The notes below the pieces were generated by a model. That model saw only the letters and a program-made list of their open reading frames with translations, did not search any database and was not told the origin of the DNA. Source: Erysipelotrichales bacterium (GTDB taxonomy: Bacteria; Bacillota_I; Bacilli_A; Erysipelotrichales; Erysipelotrichaceae). Taken from it: 64,000 nucleotides of DNA. A program made the translations under genes and the position numbers. The stretch spans positions 62,001 through 126,000 of the forward strand of contig CAJTIT010000001.1 of NCBI GenBank assembly GCA_910576345.1, in the 5' to 3' direction. Each line of letters opens with the position of its first letter. Position 1 is the stretch's first letter. This document shows, piece by piece, positions 16,598 to 25,577 of this stretch.

Positions 16598-18349
16598 ATG
16601 AGTGAAAACGTGATCTATTCTATTAACGGACCGGTCGTAACTGTGAAAAATGCGACGGCGTTTTCGATGATGGAAATGGTCTTTGTCGGTCATAAACGTT
16701 TGATGGGAGAAGTCATTTCGATCAAAAAGGAAGCAACGACTATACAAGTGTATGAATCCACGACCGGATTAACGAGCGGAGAACCGGTATACCCAAGTGG
16801 ACAACCGATTCAAGCCACATTAGGGCCAGGAATTCTTCGAAATATATTTGATGGAATTGAGCGTCCACTGAAAACGATCGCAAAGGAAAGCGGTGCTTTT
16901 ATCACTTGTGGCAGCGATGTATCGGCTTTGGATGAAACAACAGAATGGGACGTTCATATCTGTGTGAAGCAAGGTGATCATGTATGCGGCGGTCAGATTT
17001 ATGCAACATTGCCGGAGACGGATCTGATTGAGCATCGTTTGATGGTGCCGCCGTATGTAGAAGGAGACGTAGTGTCGATCAAGCAGGATGGTAAATATCG
17101 CGTTCACGACGAGATTGTTGTTTTGAAACTTGCGGATGGTACGCTTTATCCATGTACACTGTGTCAGAAATGGCCGATTAAAACTGCACGTCCTATCAAA
17201 GAGCGATTGCCATTGCATATTCCACTCATAACCGGTCAGCGTATTTTTGATACGCTGTTTCCCATTGCCAAAGGTGGGACAGCCGCAATACCGGGTGGTT
17301 TTGGGACAGGAAAGACAATGACCCAGCATCAGTTGGCGAAATGGTGTGATGCGGATATCATCGTTTATGTAGGATGCGGAGAGCGCGGAAATGAAATGAC
17401 ACAGGTTTTGGAAGAATTTTCAGAGTTGATCGATCCAAAATCGCAAAAGCCTTTGACCGATCGCACCGTGTTGATTGCCAATACGTCCAATATGCCAGTA
17501 GCGGCGCGTGAAGCAAGTATCTATACCGGACTCACCTTGGCAGAATATTATCGTGATATGGGGTATCATGTTGCCTTGATGGCGGATTCCACATCACGTT
17601 GGGCAGAGGCGCTTCGCGAAATCAGCGGACGCTTGGAAGAAATGCCGGCAGAAGAAGGCTTTCCTGCTTACCTGCCTTCACGCATATCACAGTTTTATGA
17701 GCGTGCAGGCTATATGGAGACATTAAACGGCGCAAAAGGATCGGTAACGATTATTGGCGCCGTATCACCGCAGGGTGCAGATTTTAGTGAACCGGTTACC
17801 CAGAACACGAAACGTTTTGTGCGCTGTTTTTGGGCACTGGATAAATCGTTGGCATATGCCCGCCATTATTTTGCGATTAATTGGAACGAATCGTATTCAG
17901 AATATGTAAATGATTTGACACGCTGGTATCATCATCATGTGGATCCGCGCTTTTTACATGAGCGCCAACAGTTGATGCGATTGTTGGCAGAGGAAACAAA
18001 GCTGATGGAAATCGTGAAATTGATTGGTAGTGATGTATTGCCGGACGATCAAAAGCTTGTGATTGAAATCAGTAAAGTGATTCGTGTGGGTTATCTTCAA
18101 CAGAATGCATTTCATCAAGATGACACGTATGTGCCGCTCATCAAACAGCTGAAGATGATGGATGTGATTTTGTATCTGTATGAGCATGCCAAACGATTGA
18201 TTTCTAAAGGTATTCCGATGCGTTTAATTATGGAAACAGGCATTTTTGATAAAGTTATTAAAATGAAATATGATGTTTCCAATCAAGCAATCGATCAGTT
18301 GGATGACTATCCGGCAATGATCGATGATGCACTGGCATCTGTCCAATAA
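16598..18349 (+). CDS. ntpA: V-type ATPase catalytic subunit A
   Basis: 583 aa, close to the family's usual length. It has an N-terminal beta barrel, the non-homologous insert typical of V-type A subunits (residues ~115-190), Walker [10 protein letters not shown] (~230-238), [10 protein letters not shown] with the catalytic Glu (~262) and Walker B-type [17 protein letters not shown] (~325). It hydrolyses ATP (or makes it under ion-driven reversal) in the A3B3 head. It lies 28 bases after subunit E. All key residues are present. Confidence 0.96.
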   Translation: MSENVIYSINGPVVTVKNATAFSMMEMVFVGHKRLMGEVISIKKEATTIQVYESTTGLTSGEPVYPSGQPIQATLGPGILRNIFDGIERPLKTIAKESGAFITCGSDVSALDETTEWDVHICVKQGDHVCGGQIYATLPETDLIEHRLMVPPYVEGDVVSIKQDGKYRVHDEIVVLKLADGTLYPCTLCQKWPIKTARPIKERLPLHIPLITGQRIFDTLFPIAKGGTAAIPGGFGTGKTMTQHQLAKWCDADIIVYVGCGERGNEMTQVLEEFSELIDPKSQKPLTDRTVLIANTSNMPVAAREASIYTGLTLAEYYRDMGYHVALMADSTSRWAEALREISGRLEEMPAEEGFPAYLPSRISQFYERAGYMETLNGAKGSVTIIGAVSPQGADFSEPVTQNTKRFVRCFWALDKSLAYARHYFAINWNESYSEYVNDLTRWYHHHVDPRFLHERQQLMRLLAEETKLMEIVKLIGSDVLPDDQKLVIEISKVIRVGYLQQNAFHQDDTYVPLIKQLKMMDVILYLYEHAKRLISKGIPMRLIMETGIFDKVIKMKYDVSNQAIDQLDDYPAMIDDALASVQ

Positions 18350-18362
18350 GGAAGGAGCGATA

Positions 18363-19781
18363 ATGATGCGTTTACAATATCTCGGTTTAAGTGAAATCAA
18401 CGGTCCTTTGATTTTTTTGGATGATGTCGACGATGCGCATTATGAAGAAATGGTAGAAATTCAGCTTTCGTCAGGTGAAAAGCGAATGGGACGCATTGTA
18501 CAGATTGAAGGAAAGAGAGTTGTTGTTCAAGTATTTGAAGGAACAAACGGTATTTCACTTCAAAATACACGCACGCTTCTTCAAGGTCGCCCGATGGAAT
18601 TATCTTTGTCAAAAGAATTGCTGGGGCGTGTTTTTAATGGTGCAGGTAAGCCGATCGATGGATTGGGTGATATCTACGCTGATAAGCGTATGGATATCAA
18701 CGGAATGCCCTTGAATCCGGTCATGCGTGTATATCCTCGTAATTATATCAATACCGGTATTTCCGGTATTGATGCATTGACCACATTGATTCGTGGACAG
18801 AAATTGCCGATTTTTTCCGGATCGGGTATGCCGCATAATGAACTTGCGGTACAATTGGTGAAACAGGCGAAAATATCTGATGGTGATGGAAAAAACTTTG
18901 GTATCGTATTTGCGGCGATGGGTGTGAAAAATGATGTGGCGGATTATTTTAAGCGATCTTTTATAGAAGCAGGCGTCATGGATCATGTCGTTATGTTTGT
19001 CAATCTTAGTAACGATCCCATCATTGAGCGAACGCTTACGCCGCGATGCGCCTTAAGCGCGGCTGAATATTTGGCGTATGAACACGATATGCATATACTC
19101 GTTATTTTAACGGATATTACTGCGTATTGTGAAGCGTTACGTGAGTTTTCCAGCAGTAAAGGTGAAATTCCGGGAAGAAAAGGATATCCGGGTTATTTGT
19201 ATTCGGATTTGGCCTCTTTGTATGAGCGTGCCGGCATTATTCAAGGCGCCAAAGGAAGCGTTACCCAGATTCCGATTTTAACGATGCCTAACGATGATAT
19301 TACCCATCCTATCCCCGATCTTACCGGATACATTACAGAAGGTCAGATCGTTTTGGATCGCAATTTGAATCAGATGGGTATTTATCCACCGATCGGCGTT
19401 TTGCCTTCACTGTCGCGGTTAATGAAAGATGGTATCGGAGAAGGCTATACAAGGGGGGATCATTCTGCATTGAGCAATCAGCTGTTCGCATCTTATGCAA
19501 AAGTGCAGGACGCGCGCTCACTTGCCAGCGTCATCGGTGAAGATGAACTCAGCAGTATTGACAAGCGCTATATGGAATTTGGCAAACAATTTGAAACACA
19601 TTTTTTGAATCAAGGAATACAAGCAAACCGCGAAATGGAGGAAACTTTGGATCTTGGATGGGCCTTATTGTCGCTGTTGCCAAAAGAAGAATTGGATCGC
19701 GTGGATGATGCCGTATTGGATCGTTATTATGATCACGAAGCCGCACGCGAGCGATTCGATACATCTATGGCAGGTGATTGA
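18363..19781 (+). CDS. ntpB: V-type ATPase regulatory subunit B
   Basis: 472 aa from the ATG at 18363, set by GGAAGGAG just after the A stop; an in-frame ATG inside the A gene (18324) is rejected. The protein has the A/B-type fold with a degenerate P-loop [11 protein letters not shown] (~153-163), as expected for the non-catalytic B subunit, SIID-type features replaced by [14 protein letters not shown] (~262) and the [22 protein letters not shown] signature nearby. It alternates with A in the head. Confidence 0.95.
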   Translation: MMRLQYLGLSEINGPLIFLDDVDDAHYEEMVEIQLSSGEKRMGRIVQIEGKRVVVQVFEGTNGISLQNTRTLLQGRPMELSLSKELLGRVFNGAGKPIDGLGDIYADKRMDINGMPLNPVMRVYPRNYINTGISGIDALTTLIRGQKLPIFSGSGMPHNELAVQLVKQAKISDGDGKNFGIVFAAMGVKNDVADYFKRSFIEAGVMDHVVMFVNLSNDPIIERTLTPRCALSAAEYLAYEHDMHILVILTDITAYCEALREFSSSKGEIPGRKGYPGYLYSDLASLYERAGIIQGAKGSVTQIPILTMPNDDITHPIPDLTGYITEGQIVLDRNLNQMGIYPPIGVLPSLSRLMKDGIGEGYTRGDHSALSNQLFASYAKVQDARSLASVIGEDELSSIDKRYMEFGKQFETHFLNQGIQANREMEETLDLGWALLSLLPKEELDRVDDAVLDRYYDHEAARERFDTSMAGD

Positions 19782-20410
19782 TGATGGCAATCCAACAAGT
19801 GTTTCCAACCAAAGGCAATCTGATCGCAACAAAAAAAAGCAATGATTTGGCCAAACTTGGCTATGAACTGATGGATCGCAAACGCAATATACTTACAAGA
19901 GAAATGATGGGACTTTTGGACGATGTGAAAAAACTAAGAGCGGAGATCTCATTTGCGTATGAAGAAGCTTATTCTGCACTGCAAAAAGCAAATATGAGTT
20001 TGGGTGTGATTAGCGACATTGTGGAATCTGTCCCACTTGACAATGGCTTGTCGCTGACATATCGTTCTGTGATGGGTGTGGAAATTCCAAAATTGCACTA
20101 TCAAAAAGAAGTGATGAAATTATCTTACGGTTTTTTAAAAGGCAATTCTTATTTGGATTATGCATATCTATGTTTTCATCGGGTTAAAATATTGACCATT
20201 ACATTGGCGGAAGTTGACAATGCGCTGTTTCGATTGGCACAGGCGATACGAAAAGCACAAAAGCGGGCAAATGCTTTAAAAAATATTGTCATTCCGGAAT
20301 TTGAATATAATATCAAATTTATCAGCGAGGCTTTGGAAGAAAAAGAACGTGAAGAATTTTCAAGACAAAAAGTTATCAAATTGAACAAGGAGAAAAAGAT
20401 GCGTTCATAG
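19781..20410 (+). CDS. ntpD: V-type ATPase subunit D (central rotor shaft)
   Basis: About 210 aa. It has the family's N-terminal FPTKGNL motif and long N- and C-terminal helices that form the rotor coiled coil, with the RVNAL-like C-terminal signature seen as KRANALKNIVIPE (~165-178). The start is one of two adjacent ATGs (19781, 19784) overlapping the B stop by TGATG; AGGTGA at 19772-19777 favours 19784. It is the last gene of the operon and its stop lies inside the terminator hairpin. Confidence 0.93.
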   Translation: MMAIQQVFPTKGNLIATKKSNDLAKLGYELMDRKRNILTREMMGLLDDVKKLRAEISFAYEEAYSALQKANMSLGVISDIVESVPLDNGLSLTYRSVMGVEIPKLHYQKEVMKLSYGFLKGNSYLDYAYLCFHRVKILTITLAEVDNALFRLAQAIRKAQKRANALKNIVIPEFEYNIKFISEALEEKEREEFSRQKVIKLNKEKKMRS

Positions 20411-20426
20411 ATGCGTGTCTTTTTTT
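20396..20426 (+). terminator. Terminator of the V-ATPase operon
   Basis: AAGATGCG (20396-20403) pairs with CGTGTCTT (20414-20421) through two G-U pairs, followed by a T run to 20426. It overlaps the last codons of the subunit D gene. Confidence 0.65.
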
Positions 20427-20648
20427 GTTGATTCTTGGTTCTTTGTTTCAAAGTGCAAAAAGTGCATATGATTTGCAACTAGTAAATTCAGAACCGTTAT
20501 CAAATGTGATGGATTTGAAAATGGATTTAGAAACGTATCCTTTCTGTTAGGGTAACATAATGATACTGTTTCTATAGACTTTTTTCATCTTTTCTTAATT
20601 CCACTTTCATTTTACAATGAGCATAAATTAAAAAAATTGAAAAAATGC

Positions 20649-20677
20649 TTGCATAATCGAAAAGAATTTGGTATTAT
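20649..20677 (+). promoter_or_regulatory. Promoter of the seven-tRNA operon
   Basis: TTGCAT (20649-20654), 17-base spacer, TATTAT (20672-20677), 31 bases before the first tRNA. Confidence 0.65.
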
Positions 20678-20707
20678 TATTAAGCGCTGATAAAGAACAG
20701 CGATAAT

Positions 20708-20784
20708 GCGCCCATAGCTCAATTGGATAGAGCGTTTGACTACGGATCAAAAGGTTGCGGGTTCGACTCCTACTGGGCGCGCCA
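20708..20784 (+). tRNA. tRNA-Arg (ACG)
   Basis: 77 bases with full cloverleaf: GCGCCCA/TGGGCGC acceptor, ACG anticodon in a CTACGGA loop, GTTCGACTC T arm, encoded CCA. Confidence 0.96.
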
Positions 20785-20793
20785 TTATTGTAT

Positions 20794-20870
20794 CGGGATG
20801 TAGCACAGCTTGGTAGTGCACTTGATTTGGGATCAAGGGGTCGCAGGTTCGAATCCTGTCATCCCGACCA
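20794..20870 (+). tRNA. tRNA-Pro (TGG)
   Basis: 77 bases; CGGGATG/CATCCCG acceptor, TGG anticodon in a TTTGGGA loop, encoded CCA. Confidence 0.96.
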
Positions 20871-20878
20871 TTTAAAAT

Positions 20879-20955
20879 GGCTGGGTAGCTTAGCTGGCTA
20901 GAGCATCCGGTTCATACCCGGAAGGTCGTGGGTTCGAGTCCCACCCCAGCCACCA
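20879..20955 (+). tRNA. tRNA-Met (CAT), elongator
   Basis: 77 bases; GGCTGGG/CCCAGCC acceptor and CAT anticodon. The anticodon arm CCGGTTCATACCCGG resembles Bacillus elongator tRNA-Met, so it is assigned as elongator rather than initiator or Ile2. Confidence 0.88.
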
Positions 20956-20966
20956 ATTTTGCTAAT

Positions 20967-21043
20967 GGACCCTTAGCTCAGTTGGTCAGAGCATCCGGCT
21001 CATAACCGGCGGGTCGTAGGTTCGAGTCCTACAGGGTCCACCA
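20967..21043 (+). tRNA. tRNA-Ile2 (CAT, expected lysidine-modified)
   Basis: 77 bases; GGACCCT/AGGGTCC acceptor. The CAT anticodon sits in CGGCTCATAACCG, and the D and T arms closely match the known Bacillus tRNA-Ile that TilS converts to read AUA. A true Met identity is less likely because separate elongator and initiator Met tRNAs flank it. Confidence 0.83.
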
Positions 21044-21068
21044 ATTATGATAAACTCCTTAATGATAT

Positions 21069-21159
21069 GGAGGAATACCCAAGTGGTTGAAGGGTCCGGT
21101 CTTGAAAACCGGTAGGTCGGGAAACCGGCGCCTGGGTTCGAATCCCAGTTCCTCCGCCA
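21069..21159 (+). tRNA. tRNA-Ser (TGA)
   Basis: 91 bases with the long variable arm of class II tRNAs; GGAGGAA/TTCCTCC acceptor and TGA anticodon in CTTGAAA; encoded CCA. Confidence 0.96.
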
Positions 21160-21182
21160 TTCTTAAAAATTTATTTAAACAT

Positions 21183-21259
<77 letters not shown>

Positions 21260-21262
21260 AAA

Positions 21263-21338
<76 letters not shown>

Positions 21339-21349
21339 TTTGGAAAATC

Positions 21350-21387
21350 AGCATTCAAACTTATAAAAGGTGTGAATGCTATTTTTT
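21350..21387 (+). terminator. Terminator of the tRNA operon
   Basis: AGCATTCA (21350-21357) and TGAATGCT (21373-21380) form a perfect eight-pair stem followed by ATTTTTT. Confidence 0.85.
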
Positions 21388-22167
21388 ATTATTGTGATTG
21401 TTTTAAAAGGGTGCTAACGCATAATAACCATGAAAAAGAGAAATTAAAAATGAGAAATCTCTTTTTTTAGAATAAGCATGTTATGAAAATCATCGCATTT
21501 ACTAAATCTAAATACGGGAATTCAATAGTAACAAGCTTTGTTTTGATTATCGTATATTAAATAAGAAACTGAACACGTTAGATTTTATCTCATGTGTTAT
21601 AGTTTCTTTATTTTTGATAGTGGGAAAATAAACATATTTATAGATTGATTAAAACAGTGAATTAAGATAGGGAAAGGGTGGATATTTTGTTACTATGTTT
21701 TTAAGATGGATTCACATAAGTCTATACTGTTGTATTTGTGTTTGCAATACAAGTTGAATGTGAATCAATCGCTTCGAGATATCAGCTGTATCAACGACGA
21801 ACTATTGCCAATTTTAATGTTAAATTCGTATTTGATGATGAATCAACAACAAAAGATTTTATTAAATTTTAGTCAATACGGAATCAATCTATAATAAAAT
21901 TATAATAGGTTGTAATCTCCTTCGAGTTAAATTCTCTACAAAGAAAACATATCATGAAGTAACATCAAAAATTATAAGTAACCACATAAAAAATTAGGTG
22001 GTTTAAATCCACACACAGATGCTGAAAGGAATACCACACCCGGCATGAATTTAGAGCGTCTGCATTTTTTTAACGGAACTTAATAAATGTGTCAATGAAT
22101 CAATTTTAACAGAAAAGCATATACTTAATTGGGCGTTTATGTTAAAATTATTTTAATACAAAATATA
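21388..22167. other. Gene-poor accessory stretch
   Basis: About 780 AT-rich bases with no confident gene. It holds a doubtful 62-codon frame (21706-21894). AACCAC and GTGGTT form an inverted repeat near 21982-22005. CAGATGC near 22018 and GCGTCTG near 22059, followed by a T run, could form a long-loop terminator-like structure. It may be an old insertion scar. Confidence 0.4.
21706..21894 (+). CDS. Doubtful small reading frame, 62 aa
   Basis: The frame encodes a helical Leu/Met/Asn-rich peptide (NDELLPILMLNSYLMMNQQQ in its middle). No RBS precedes the ATG, and no alternative start lies near the AAAGGGTGG found 25 bases upstream. It reads like protein but could be a fragment of a lost gene. 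No homology is recognised. Confidence 0.2.
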   Translation: MDSHKSILLYLCLQYKLNVNQSLRDISCINDELLPILMLNSYLMMNQQQKILLNFSQYGINL

Positions 22168-22181
22168 GGGAGGAATAGAAA

Positions 22182-22649
22182 ATGAAAAAATTATTTGTAT
22201 GTTTATGCGCTTGTTTGTTGCTGGCAGCTTGTGGAAAGGAAGAAACTAAGCCTACTACGGATACAGACAATAAGAAAGAAACAAAAGTTTGTACGACGGA
22301 AATTGACGGCGCTGATACGGAAATCACAGTGGATGCAGAAGATGATGTGATTACTTTTATGACTATGGAAATGAAAATGCCTGATATGGGAATGGAAGGC
22401 GTTGAAATCACGGATGAGTTTACTGAATTGATAAAATCACAAATGATGAAAGAATTGGATATCGAGGAAGGAAAAGGTGTCGATGTCGATATCGATTTGA
22501 AAAACGATACAATGACCATTATTATTAAAATCGATATGAAAGACGGAAATCCAATCGTCTTAAATAAACTGGGTTTAGGCGCTTTAGAAGATCACAAGTT
22601 ATCTGATTTTTTGGATGAAGCAGAAGATGAAGGCATTGTTTGTAAATAA
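22182..22649 (+). CDS. Small acidic lipoprotein (YehR/DUF1307-like, tentative)
   Basis: 155 aa. The signal peptide MKKLFVCLCACLLLAACGKE ends in a lipobox (LAAC, Cys 17), so it is lipid-anchored outside the membrane. The mature part is very acidic, with short beta strands (DTEITVDAEDDVITFMT) and a Cys near the start and one at the penultimate residue (VCK) that may form a disulfide. The layout resembles YehR/DUF1307 lipoproteins, but this is not certain. It has a good RBS (GGGAGG) and is followed 20 bases later by a second lipoprotein gene. Confidence 0.75.
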   Translation: MKKLFVCLCACLLLAACGKEETKPTTDTDNKKETKVCTTEIDGADTEITVDAEDDVITFMTMEMKMPDMGMEGVEITDEFTELIKSQMMKELDIEEGKGVDVDIDLKNDTMTIIIKIDMKDGNPIVLNKLGLGALEDHKLSDFLDEAEDEGIVCK

Positions 22650-22669
22650 GCGAATATACTGATTACTTT

Positions 22670-23032
22670 ATGAAACCGTTCAAGATATTATTGGCTTTGT
22701 TTCTTTGTCTTTTTATAAGCGCATGTTCCAATCAAAAAGAAGCATCAAATTCTGGCAATGAAGATCGACTGAAACAAGTCTTGGATGAAAACAATTACCA
22801 GATTGTCGATGTAAGAACCAAAGAAGAATACGAAGAAGGGCACATTAAGAATGCCATTCTTATCCCATATGATCAAATCAATGATCAAATTGCACTAGAT
22901 AAAGAAAAGAAAATTCTTGTGTATTGTAGAAGTGGGAGAAGGAGTGCCATTGCTTATCAGACTTTAACAAATCTAGGCTTTGATGTAATGGACCTAGGTG
23001 CTTATGATACAATTGATATGGAAAAAGAATAA
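22670..23032 (+). CDS. Rhodanese-domain lipoprotein
   Basis: 120 aa. A signal peptide with lipobox ISAC (Cys ~19) is followed by a compact rhodanese domain: IVDVRTKEEYEEGHI (~45-60), AILIPYDQI, and the active-site loop YCRSGRRS with the catalytic Cys (~88). It should handle sulfane sulfur or thiols at the outer membrane face. There is no Shine-Dalgarno sequence. TATACT (22655-22660) lies nine bases before the ATG, so the gene may be transcribed on its own as a leaderless mRNA, or be translated by coupling to the preceding gene. Its stop codon overlaps the first half of a terminator that is interrupted by an IS remnant. Confidence 0.88.
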   Translation: MKPFKILLALFLCLFISACSNQKEASNSGNEDRLKQVLDENNYQIVDVRTKEEYEEGHIKNAILIPYDQINDQIALDKEKKILVYCRSGRRSAIAYQTLTNLGFDVMDLGAYDTIDMEKE

Positions 23033-23050
23033 AAAAGCGGTATTCTTAAA

Positions 23051-23891
23051 TGAAGTGAACCTAATTATTTGGACAATAGTAAAGAAACTTGATTAAGCAG
23101 TTATTAAGGATTGATTTCTGAATTGAACAGGATTCAATCCTTTTATTTATTGCACTATCTCTTTCTTCGATAGGAATTTGTGATAGCCTTCCGTTTGATA
23201 TTGTCAGCCTTAATCTGATTGTATAATCAAACCTTTTAGATCAGAATATTTATGAAATGCCTTATTGATCATGTCTTGATTTGTTCAAGGTTGGGATGCT
23301 TAGATATGTTGTAAGATACGATTTCACGATTATGCATATCGATGATTGGAGATAGATAAAGTTTACCGACAGCGATATGAAATCCTGATACATCACTCGA
23401 CCATTTTTCATTACACCTTGTTATATTGAAATCTCTTTCATAATAAGTGAGATGATGTTCTACATCTATGATTTGTGTTAAGAGCTTGTTTTTTACCGTT
23501 TTATTCATATTACCTTTATATGACTTATATTTTGCTTTTGGTGTAGTGCCATATAAGCTCATGACAGACATCAAGCGTTTGACCTTCTTATGGTTTACTT
23601 TATAACCTCTATTGGCTAATTCTAAGGTGATTCTGCGATATCCATAGCGTTTATTATGGTTGTAATAGATTTCTATGATTTGATTCATTATATCGTCATT
23701 TTTGAAATCCTTATCAGTTTTGTTCAAATATATTCAATGTTACCCTTTCTAATACGATATTCTTTTGATAAATTTTGTAAGCTTTTGCCAGCTTTTCTTT
23801 TTTGAAGATTTGTATTTTTTGTTCTCTTGTTAGCTTTGACATATAAAAATGCACCTCCATTATATGTGTCCAAATTTTGGGGTGCACTTCA
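23051..23891 (-). mobile_element. Decayed IS3-family (IS150-like) element
   Basis: About 841 bases, bounded by imperfect 25-bp inverted repeats (23051-23075 and 23867-23891) that agree at 20 positions and end in TGAAGTG and ATTTGGACA. Full-length relatives are about 1.3-1.5 kb, so this copy carries large deletions as well as frameshifts. Both transposase genes are broken. No target duplication is evident. It is on the minus strand. Confidence 0.8.
23147..23842 (-). pseudogene. IS3-type transposase OrfA/OrfB remnants
   Basis: The OrfA start (ATG at 23842, MSKLTREQKIQIF) shifts out of frame within ~20 codons; its continuation NLSKEYRIRKGNIEY is read in another frame. An OrfB segment of 152 codons (23269-23727) retains RYGYRRITLELANRGYKVN, the first catalytic Asp (WSSDVSGFHIAVGKLYLSP) and a second Asp. 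After HPNLEQI the frame breaks; QDMINKAFHKYSDLKGLIIQ and YHKFLSKKEIVQ are readable further on in other frames. The third catalytic residue (Glu) is gone. It cannot transpose by itself. Confidence 0.85.
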
Positions 23892-23940
23892 TTGTCCGCT
23901 TTTTCTTATATATGCTTAAAATATAAGTCTTACTGCTTTT

Positions 23941-24360
23941 TTAGTTAAAACTGCCAAGCAATTCTTGATGAAACTCATACAGCAATTCATTTGTTTCCAT
24001 TAAGGAATATCTGTTTGATATGGAAAAGATCAGGATAGCATCTCTTTGCTTTTTTGCATATAGCAATGGGTGATTTGCAATGGTCAAAAGGCGATTTGTT
24101 TCCTCGAGATCAAGTTTCATAGCGAATGCCAGCTGTAATATTTTATCGCGTCCTGCCTGTTTACTGCCCTGAAAAATCTGATAGGCATAGGTTCTGGGAA
24201 TTTGACTTTCCAATATGACTTCTGCTTTATCCAAATGTTTACTCTCTAATAAAGAATGAAGATGATCAAAAAGTTTGCAATCTTGTATATTTAGAATGAT
24301 TTGATTTTTTTCTGCGTCATTGGCATGTTTGAGTATGGTTTCCAAATTTTTTGTTTTCAT
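23941..24360 (-). CDS. XRE-like helix-turn-helix protein paired with a kinase
   Basis: 139 aa, helical. The central part (SQIPRTYAYQIFQGSKQAGR, ~53-72) fits an XRE-type helix-turn-helix. A second helical domain follows (MKLDLEETNRLLTIANHPL then YAKKQRDAILIFSISN and a LLYEF end). Genes of this type are commonly found next to Hanks-type kinase genes in Clostridia-like genomes. The start ATG is preceded by AGGTGA. It is transcribed away from the kinase gene; only 65 bases separate the two starts. It may be the kinase's substrate and a regulator of the shared promoter region, which is inference. Confidence 0.75.
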   Translation of the reverse strand: MKTKNLETILKHANDAEKNQIILNIQDCKLFDHLHSLLESKHLDKAEVILESQIPRTYAYQIFQGSKQAGRDKILQLAFAMKLDLEETNRLLTIANHPLLYAKKQRDAILIFSISNRYSLMETNELLYEFHQELLGSFN

Positions 24361-24373
24361 TTATATTCACCTA

Positions 24374-24408
24374 AAATATATGATATAATATTTATGCAGA
24401 TTAGACAA
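24374..24408. promoter_or_regulatory. Overlapping divergent promoters (HTH gene / kinase gene)
   Basis: On the plus strand TATAAT (24384-24389) can serve the kinase gene. On the minus strand TTGTCT (complement of 24403-24408), a 17-base spacer and TATCAT (complement of 24380-24385) can serve the HTH gene. The two elements overlap, so the two genes probably compete for polymerase. Confidence 0.5.
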
Positions 24409-24425
24409 GTAAAAAGGTGATTGAT

Positions 24426-25511
24426 TTGCGAGCGGAAATGTATGAAAAAATCATAAGTATACAAAAAGAACAAGATAAAGAAATTTATATGGTTCGTCAT
24501 GCCTTATCGAAGAAAACGTTTATTATGAAAATATTGCATTCCTCTTTTGATGTGCATCTGTATGATCAATTAATGAAACATCCGCATCCTAACATGGCGA
24601 ATGTAGTGGAATATGATAAGAATGCTGACCAACTAATTGTTGTGGAAGAATATGTGAATGGAACTACATTGGAATATGAAATGTCTAGTGGTATGTCTTC
24701 CAAAATGAAAATTAGTATTATTATGGAACTTTTGGATGTATTGGATCATCTTCATCATCTATGTCCTCCTGTCATTCATCGTGATATAAAGCCGGGCAAC
24801 ATTATGTTAGAAAATCATCATGTCAAATTGATCGATTTTGAAATTGCCAGAAATGTTTTGCCAAATAAAGAAAAAGATACACAGATTTTGGGTAGTGTAG
24901 GATATGCGGCGCCGGAGCAGTATGGTTTTGCCCAGTCGGATCAGCGCAGTGACATTTATGCGATCGGCATTTTGATTAAGGAGCTGTTTTCATCTGATGT
25001 GGACGGCGAGCGATATCAACCTTTGATTGATCGATGTTTAAAATTAGATCCGGATGCACGATATGCGGATATAAAAGAATTAAGAAAAGATTTTGTTCGT
25101 TTCAATGGAGATAGAAAGTTTTCTGTATCAAAGAAACAAGATATACTTCAATCATGGAATGTGGCTGGTTTTCGTGGTGAATCACTGTTTGTGAAGATCT
25201 GCATTTTATTATATTTTGTATTCGTGCTTTGTTTCAGTATGATGGCGACATCTGAACGTCTTGATCATGTTCCATTTGGTATATTATTGTTAAAATTATG
25301 CTTGTTTGTTATACTTATGTTGATTTTGTGGGTACCTACCAATTCTTTTCACTTATTGGAAATGTTTCCCATGCATCGCTCTCCTCATAAGTTGATTCGT
25401 TTCTTCAATGGCTGCCTTGTATGGCTGTGCAGTGCGTTTCTTATCTTATTGGTGACTTCATTTATATCAACCTCTGTTGCAGAGATTTTCCGGATTGAAC
25501 AAAAAAATTGA
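24426..25511 (+). CDS. Hanks-type Ser/Thr protein kinase with C-terminal membrane segments
   Basis: 361 aa from a TTG at 24426, five bases after AAGGTGA; a GTG at 24417 overlaps that RBS. The kinase domain covers ~1-220: FIMKIL (ATP-binding Lys), the catalytic loop VIHRDIKPGNIM, LIDFEIAR in place of DFG (Asp kept), the activation-segment GSVGYAAPEQYG, and DQRSDIYAIGILI. The C-terminal third has three hydrophobic segments (about 250-350) and no PASTA repeats, so it is not the usual PrkC/StkP. It probably phosphorylates a partner such as the divergent HTH protein; this is inferred from context. Confidence 0.88.
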   Translation: MRAEMYEKIISIQKEQDKEIYMVRHALSKKTFIMKILHSSFDVHLYDQLMKHPHPNMANVVEYDKNADQLIVVEEYVNGTTLEYEMSSGMSSKMKISIIMELLDVLDHLHHLCPPVIHRDIKPGNIMLENHHVKLIDFEIARNVLPNKEKDTQILGSVGYAAPEQYGFAQSDQRSDIYAIGILIKELFSSDVDGERYQPLIDRCLKLDPDARYADIKELRKDFVRFNGDRKFSVSKKQDILQSWNVAGFRGESLFVKICILLYFVFVLCFSMMATSERLDHVPFGILLLKLCLFVILMLILWVPTNSFHLLEMFPMHRSPHKLIRFFNGCLVWLCSAFLILLVTSFISTSVAEIFRIEQKN

Positions 25512-25552
25512 TCAAATCGTTGAGACTAAAGAAGATCTTTAATTGAAGTAAT

Positions 25553-25577
25553 AGAATGTTTTAAACATTCTTTTTTT
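25553..25577 (+). terminator. Rho-independent terminator after the kinase gene
   Basis: AGAATGT (25553-25559) and ACATTCT (25565-25571) form a tight hairpin followed by a T run to 25577. Confidence 0.8.

Larger units (their letters stand above)
23032..23904 (+). terminator. Terminator split by an IS insertion
   Basis: AAAAAGCGG (23032-23040) directly after the rhodanese stop is complementary to CCGCTTTTT (23896-23904). The 855 bases between are almost exactly the IS3-type remnant (23051-23891). Without it, the arms would be separated by a 14-base loop and followed by a T run. Confidence 0.65.

Noticed and set aside
16187-17329. Minus-strand frames of 186 and 169 codons in the V-ATPase E and A genes
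   Set aside because: The sense frames are certain ATPase subunits; the antisense frames lack starts with RBS and resemble no protein.
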